From positions 3,286,001 through 3,350,000 of the forward strand of contig NC_037595.1 of assembly GCF_003073045.1 (NCBI RefSeq): a stretch of 64,000 nt of DNA, given 5' to 3'. The translations under genes and the position numbers were made by a program. This DNA is from Pomacea canaliculata. Taxonomy: Eukaryota; Mollusca; Gastropoda; Architaenioglossa; Ampullariidae. Below, piece after piece: positions 60,201 through 64,000 of the stretch; positions within the stretch are counted from its first letter, which is position 1, and every line of letters starts with the position of its first letter. The notes under the pieces were generated by a model, which saw nothing but the letters and a program-made list of their open reading frames with translations, ran no database searches and was not told where the DNA came from.

Positions 60201-63200
60201 TATTATTACATATTATTACATACAAATGTCTTTCCAGAAAGAAAATTTTGACACAGGTATACACACATTTCATGATTACTGTGATGTCTAGTCCTGCGTT
60301 TAGTGGTCGTACACCGTGTAAAAATGAATAAACATAAGTTAATGAAAAGTAACTTAAATGTCAGAAATAAACTCAAAAATAGTTTTTTAAAAAAATACTA
60401 AGCTATTTTCATATCTGATTTCAGCATTTTGTTGGACATGGGAATGCAGTGAATGAGCTAAAATTTCATCCTCGGAACTGCAGCCTGCTTCTTTCCGTAT
60501 CAAAAGACCACACACTTCGCATGTGGAATGTCCATTCTGGAGTGTGTGTTCTCATACTTGGTGGTGTTGATGGACATCGAGATGAAGTCTTAAGTGCAGT
60601 GGGTAGCTAATATCTTTTTATATGTTTAAACTTCATTTTTATGCATATCATTGAAAGTGTTTTAATATGGAATTTTCCCCCCATAACTCCTAGGAGAAAA
60701 ATATATCCCCTATAAGTTATAGATTCTATTTTTTTTTCACCGAGCATAAACTTTGTGTAACCCACAGCATTCCTTGCTGAAAATTAACCTAGCTGCTTGA
60801 AATGAGAGATTGTATTTAGGTTAGCATTGAAGACTTTAGTGAGTGCACATCAATATGCTATTTGCAGAATATCAAGATCATAATGAAGAGGAGTTTGGAA
60901 GTATTGAAGATTTGTTCTAAACATTAACACATGTATCCCTGTAAGCAAAAATCATTAGAAACATTCTTGAAAATTGACTTGTTACTTTGAAAAATGTGTA
61001 CATTTTTTGTACACTGTGTGAGGAATATTTTGTTGATCTTTTAGATACACTTAGGACATGACCTCTAATATTTCAAAAGATAAACAGCGTTCGTTTTAAA
61101 CTTTAGGATGACTTAGAAACAATTCCATGATGGTGAATACTTTCTCACGGTTCACAGGATTTTAACTTGAGTGGAACAAAAATTGTTTCTTGCGGAATGG
61201 ATCACAGTTTAAAGTTGTGGCACCTTGACACAGAAGAAATAAATAGCATCATAAGCCTCTCCAGCACCTACAACACCAAGAACAGCAGGTAACATTTTTT
61301 CTTAGTGTTCCTTGACATCATTGTCATCATTTCATACTTTAATGTTCTTTATTCTTTTAGTGTCAACTATTTTGCAACACCAAACCTTTCTTTATGATGT
61401 TGATTATTATAGAAAATGTTACCACAGGTTTCTTTTTACTTTAACTGTGGTTTGTTAGCATATCTGAATAGGATTTTTCATTTACTGATCTGTTCATTTT
61501 TAAAGTTTTTTGTTTCTCATAGACCATTTCCTACATGGGTGAACCATTTCCCAGACTTTTCCACACGTGACATCCATAGGAACTATGTTGACTGTACAAG
61601 ATGGCTAGGCAACCTCATATTATCTAAGGTTTGCAGTTCTTTACATGTTGTTTTCACCACTTCAAGACCTGCATCATGTGCCCAACATTAAAAAATATGC
61701 ATGTTGTCTAGGCCAGGCACTGTGTGTATTTGTGTGTGTATTTTTACCCTGTGCTTAAGTTTTTTGTTGTTATTGCACAATGCAGAATTTTTTAATCAAT
61801 GTCTTGTGCATTAAAAAATATTGCCTGATAGCCATTTTTTTTTTATTCATGTGAAAACTTTATTATCTTGCCAGAGTGCCTTTTATTTTTCAGTCATGTG
61901 AAAACTGTATTATCTGCTGGAAGCCAGGATCTCTAGAAGGCTCAGATGCAAATATTTCCATCAATGGTGGTTCCAAGACAGATGATTCAGTCAGCATTTT
62001 GCATCGGTTTGATTATCGGGAATGTGAAATCTGGTACATGCGCTTCTGTTTGGATTATCAACAGAAGGTATGCTTGACACATGACATTTGTTTTCAGTTT
62101 GATTGTTGTTTTATTTTCAGGATTAGAAATGTTTTGACAAACAAAAAGTTATAGAGGTTTGTTTTTTGGTTAAAGTAGTTCAAAGACAACCAGATGGGCT
62201 GTTCCCATAATGGCTGGGGCTGTATTGATGTTTAAGAGGTTTAACAACTCACTGATGTTTTGAGAGCCATTTTCCTAAAGAAAGGTTTCAATGTCAAAGG
62301 TGTTTACTTAACAAAATCTGTAGTAGCATCAAAGACTGCACGAGTACTATTGGGTAGATAACTCCTTCCTCCCTCTTCTCCCTCCCCCGAAACAGTTTCT
62401 AACCCTAACCATTCTTAAAGGGAATAGTTTAACTTATTTAAATGGTGTATTTATTACATTGTAGAGATCCGGGCTGCCAATATAACATCTAAGGGTGTCA
62501 AAAACCTTTAAATTAAGCGGAAGCTCTTTTGTATGAATTCTCTCCCTTTAACATTGTCAGTCCTTGTAAAAAGCTTGACTTAAAATGAAAATATACCATT
62601 TATCTATGATGACCATATCAAAATCTGAAACCATATGGATACATTTACACTTTTTTAAAAAGCAACATAGTTGAAACTGGTGTTTAAGAATATTGTAATT
62701 GTGTTAAAGTTTGGAAAACATAGTACAGACTCCCTATTGCATGTAGTTGATATAGCATTGTATGAATTACTGATTTAATTTGAGATTTTCTTAATAAAAA
62801 TGAAAATTCAAAATCCAGATTGTATCCCTTAACTTCAGTACTTACATCTTAAAATTACTGTGGATTTATTGTTGATGGTGATCAAAGAATTATTTTGTCT
62901 GCACCTGGTGGCTCGATTCCTATGCCTTTCTGCACTTTATGCAACTTTTGTTTTTTGAAGACTTACTACAGAGAAATAGGTTTTATTAAAAACAAATAAT
63001 CTGAGTTTGAATCAAGTTTGTCTGAACTGCACTAATTCATCATTTTGAACATCACATAAAACATAAGTAAATGAGTTAACAGGTAGTTGTTCTGTTTTAT
63101 AGGCGTTTTAGGGGGTTTGGGGAACATAAATGGGTAAGAACCACCAGTAATGACTTAATATTACTTCCTGTGGAATTGAATGCTGCCTTATTTGTAATCT

Positions 63201-63908
63201 TCCTGAATTGAGTTCTTGAATCATATAGTATGTGCTTGAACTTTATTTTCTTACATTCACTGTCTGATTTTTTCAGCACTGTTATGTATTTTCTAATATT
63301 GTTTATAACATGAGCAGTTCACAGAAAGTTTATTCAGACAGATTTAATTTCAGATAATTCATAATATAAAGAATACTTCCTGTTGGTTGGATTTGTTTTG
63401 TAAAGCATTTTTTATGTGGTTTTTTTTTTTCCAATGCAGATTATGGCACTTGGTAACCAAGTTGGACGCATTTTTCTGTGGGACCTAGATGTAGATGACC
63501 CCTCACAGACTAAGTAAGCACTTGGATTCTAACCATTACATTCTGTAAACTTATCACTGCTTAGCACGATTTGTACAAAATTCTTTATGAGCTTATTGTG
63601 AATACTCTATCACTTATCATGCTAGCTTAAATATAACTATCCTTTTCTTGCTTATGTACATAATATATGGATTATATAAATGGGCTGGAATGCTACTTTT
63701 GTTCAGAGGTGTCTGATTGTTGTTTTATTTAATGACTAGCAATTAAAGGCATCTCCTTATGCATCTCTGTTTCAGATGTACCAAGCTAACACACCAGAAG
63801 TGTAACACTGCAATCAGACAGATAGCTATTTCCAAAGACAGCAGCACTCTCATAGCAGTTAGTGATGATGCAACTGTCTGGCGCTGGGATCAGATGAAAT
63901 ACTCATGA
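57254..63908 (+). CDS. EED: EED, Polycomb repressive complex 2 WD40 subunit (434 aa)
   Basis: Eleven exons: 57254-57343, 57721-57858, 58289-58381, 58799-58864, 59245-59370, 60425-60598, 61158-61288, 61523-61628, 61894-62067, 63440-63513 and 63776-63908; 1305 nt, all phases consistent. EED binds EZH2 and reads H3K27me3, activating the H3K27 methyltransferase PRC2 in the nucleus. The protein has an acidic, Ser-rich N-terminal 50 residues, then a seven-bladed WD40 propeller, with matches such as [42 protein letters not shown] and DDATVWRWD. The aromatic-cage residues correspond to F84, Y135, W355 and Y356 and are all kept. Human EED is 441 aa. The loop after blade 5 ([20 protein letters not shown]) is lineage-specific. 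The exon 5 acceptor follows a run of A rather than pyrimidines. Confidence 0.97.
59640..60030 (+). mobile_element. LINE fragment, CR1/L2-like, in EED intron 5
   Basis: Translation gives VCNNAAS, then [55 protein letters not shown] and, in another frame, [19 protein letters not shown]. This is the standard C-terminal sequence of CR1/L2-type reverse-transcriptase ORFs. It is broken by a few stops and frame changes and is on the same strand as EED. Confidence 0.75.
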
Positions 63909-64000
63909 CTGTTTTTAAACCTATTTTAATGCCTTAATGATTTTAAACATAAGTGTCTGTTATACAAGTGCAGTTAAAGGAAACATTTTCTCTCTCCACA

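Overview
The window is nuclear DNA of a metazoan. Its genes have many short exons with GT-AG introns, its tRNA genes are of eukaryotic type, and it carries animal transposon relics. The class of elements, the low gene density and the lophotrochozoan look of the proteins suggest a mollusc, probably a gastropod; that taxonomic step is inference. There are no rRNA genes, CRISPR arrays or prokaryotic operons.

Layout. (1) Positions 1-2081, minus strand: the 5' part of a C2H2 zinc-finger transcription factor that runs off the left edge. (2) 2.1-24.5 kb: no protein I can recognise. It holds a 177-bp hAT MITE with an 8-bp target duplication, a 513-bp MITE with TA target duplication, three tRNA-Val(CAC) genes and many simple repeats. 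(3) 24.5-46.3 kb: a tandem array on the minus strand of small secreted cysteine-rich protein genes. Four have complete four-exon reading frames (here CRSP-A, B, C and D; 125, 117, 130 and 142 aa) and one is a broken copy (B'). They share a signal-peptide exon, two cysteine modules, a Thr-rich stretch of variable length and a hydrophobic C-terminus. B, C, D and B' share a TATA/CCAAT promoter. The array grew by a tandem duplication of a two-gene block whose junction is visible near 35306. (4) 46.3-50.3 kb: spacer with a LINE relic and a diverged repeat. (5) 50331-54973, minus strand: complete five-exon NUS1 (Nogo-B receptor; cis-prenyltransferase subunit), 253 aa, ending in the RxG motif. (6) 57254-63908, plus strand: complete eleven-exon EED (Polycomb repressive complex 2 WD40 subunit), 434 aa.

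NUS1 and EED are housekeeping genes transcribed away from each other, 2.3 kb apart, with a LINE relic and a MITE between them. The cysteine-rich array is the lineage-specific part and the best candidate for something undescribed. All gene models were built by hand from splice signals and reading-frame phase; for every complete gene the phases close exactly.
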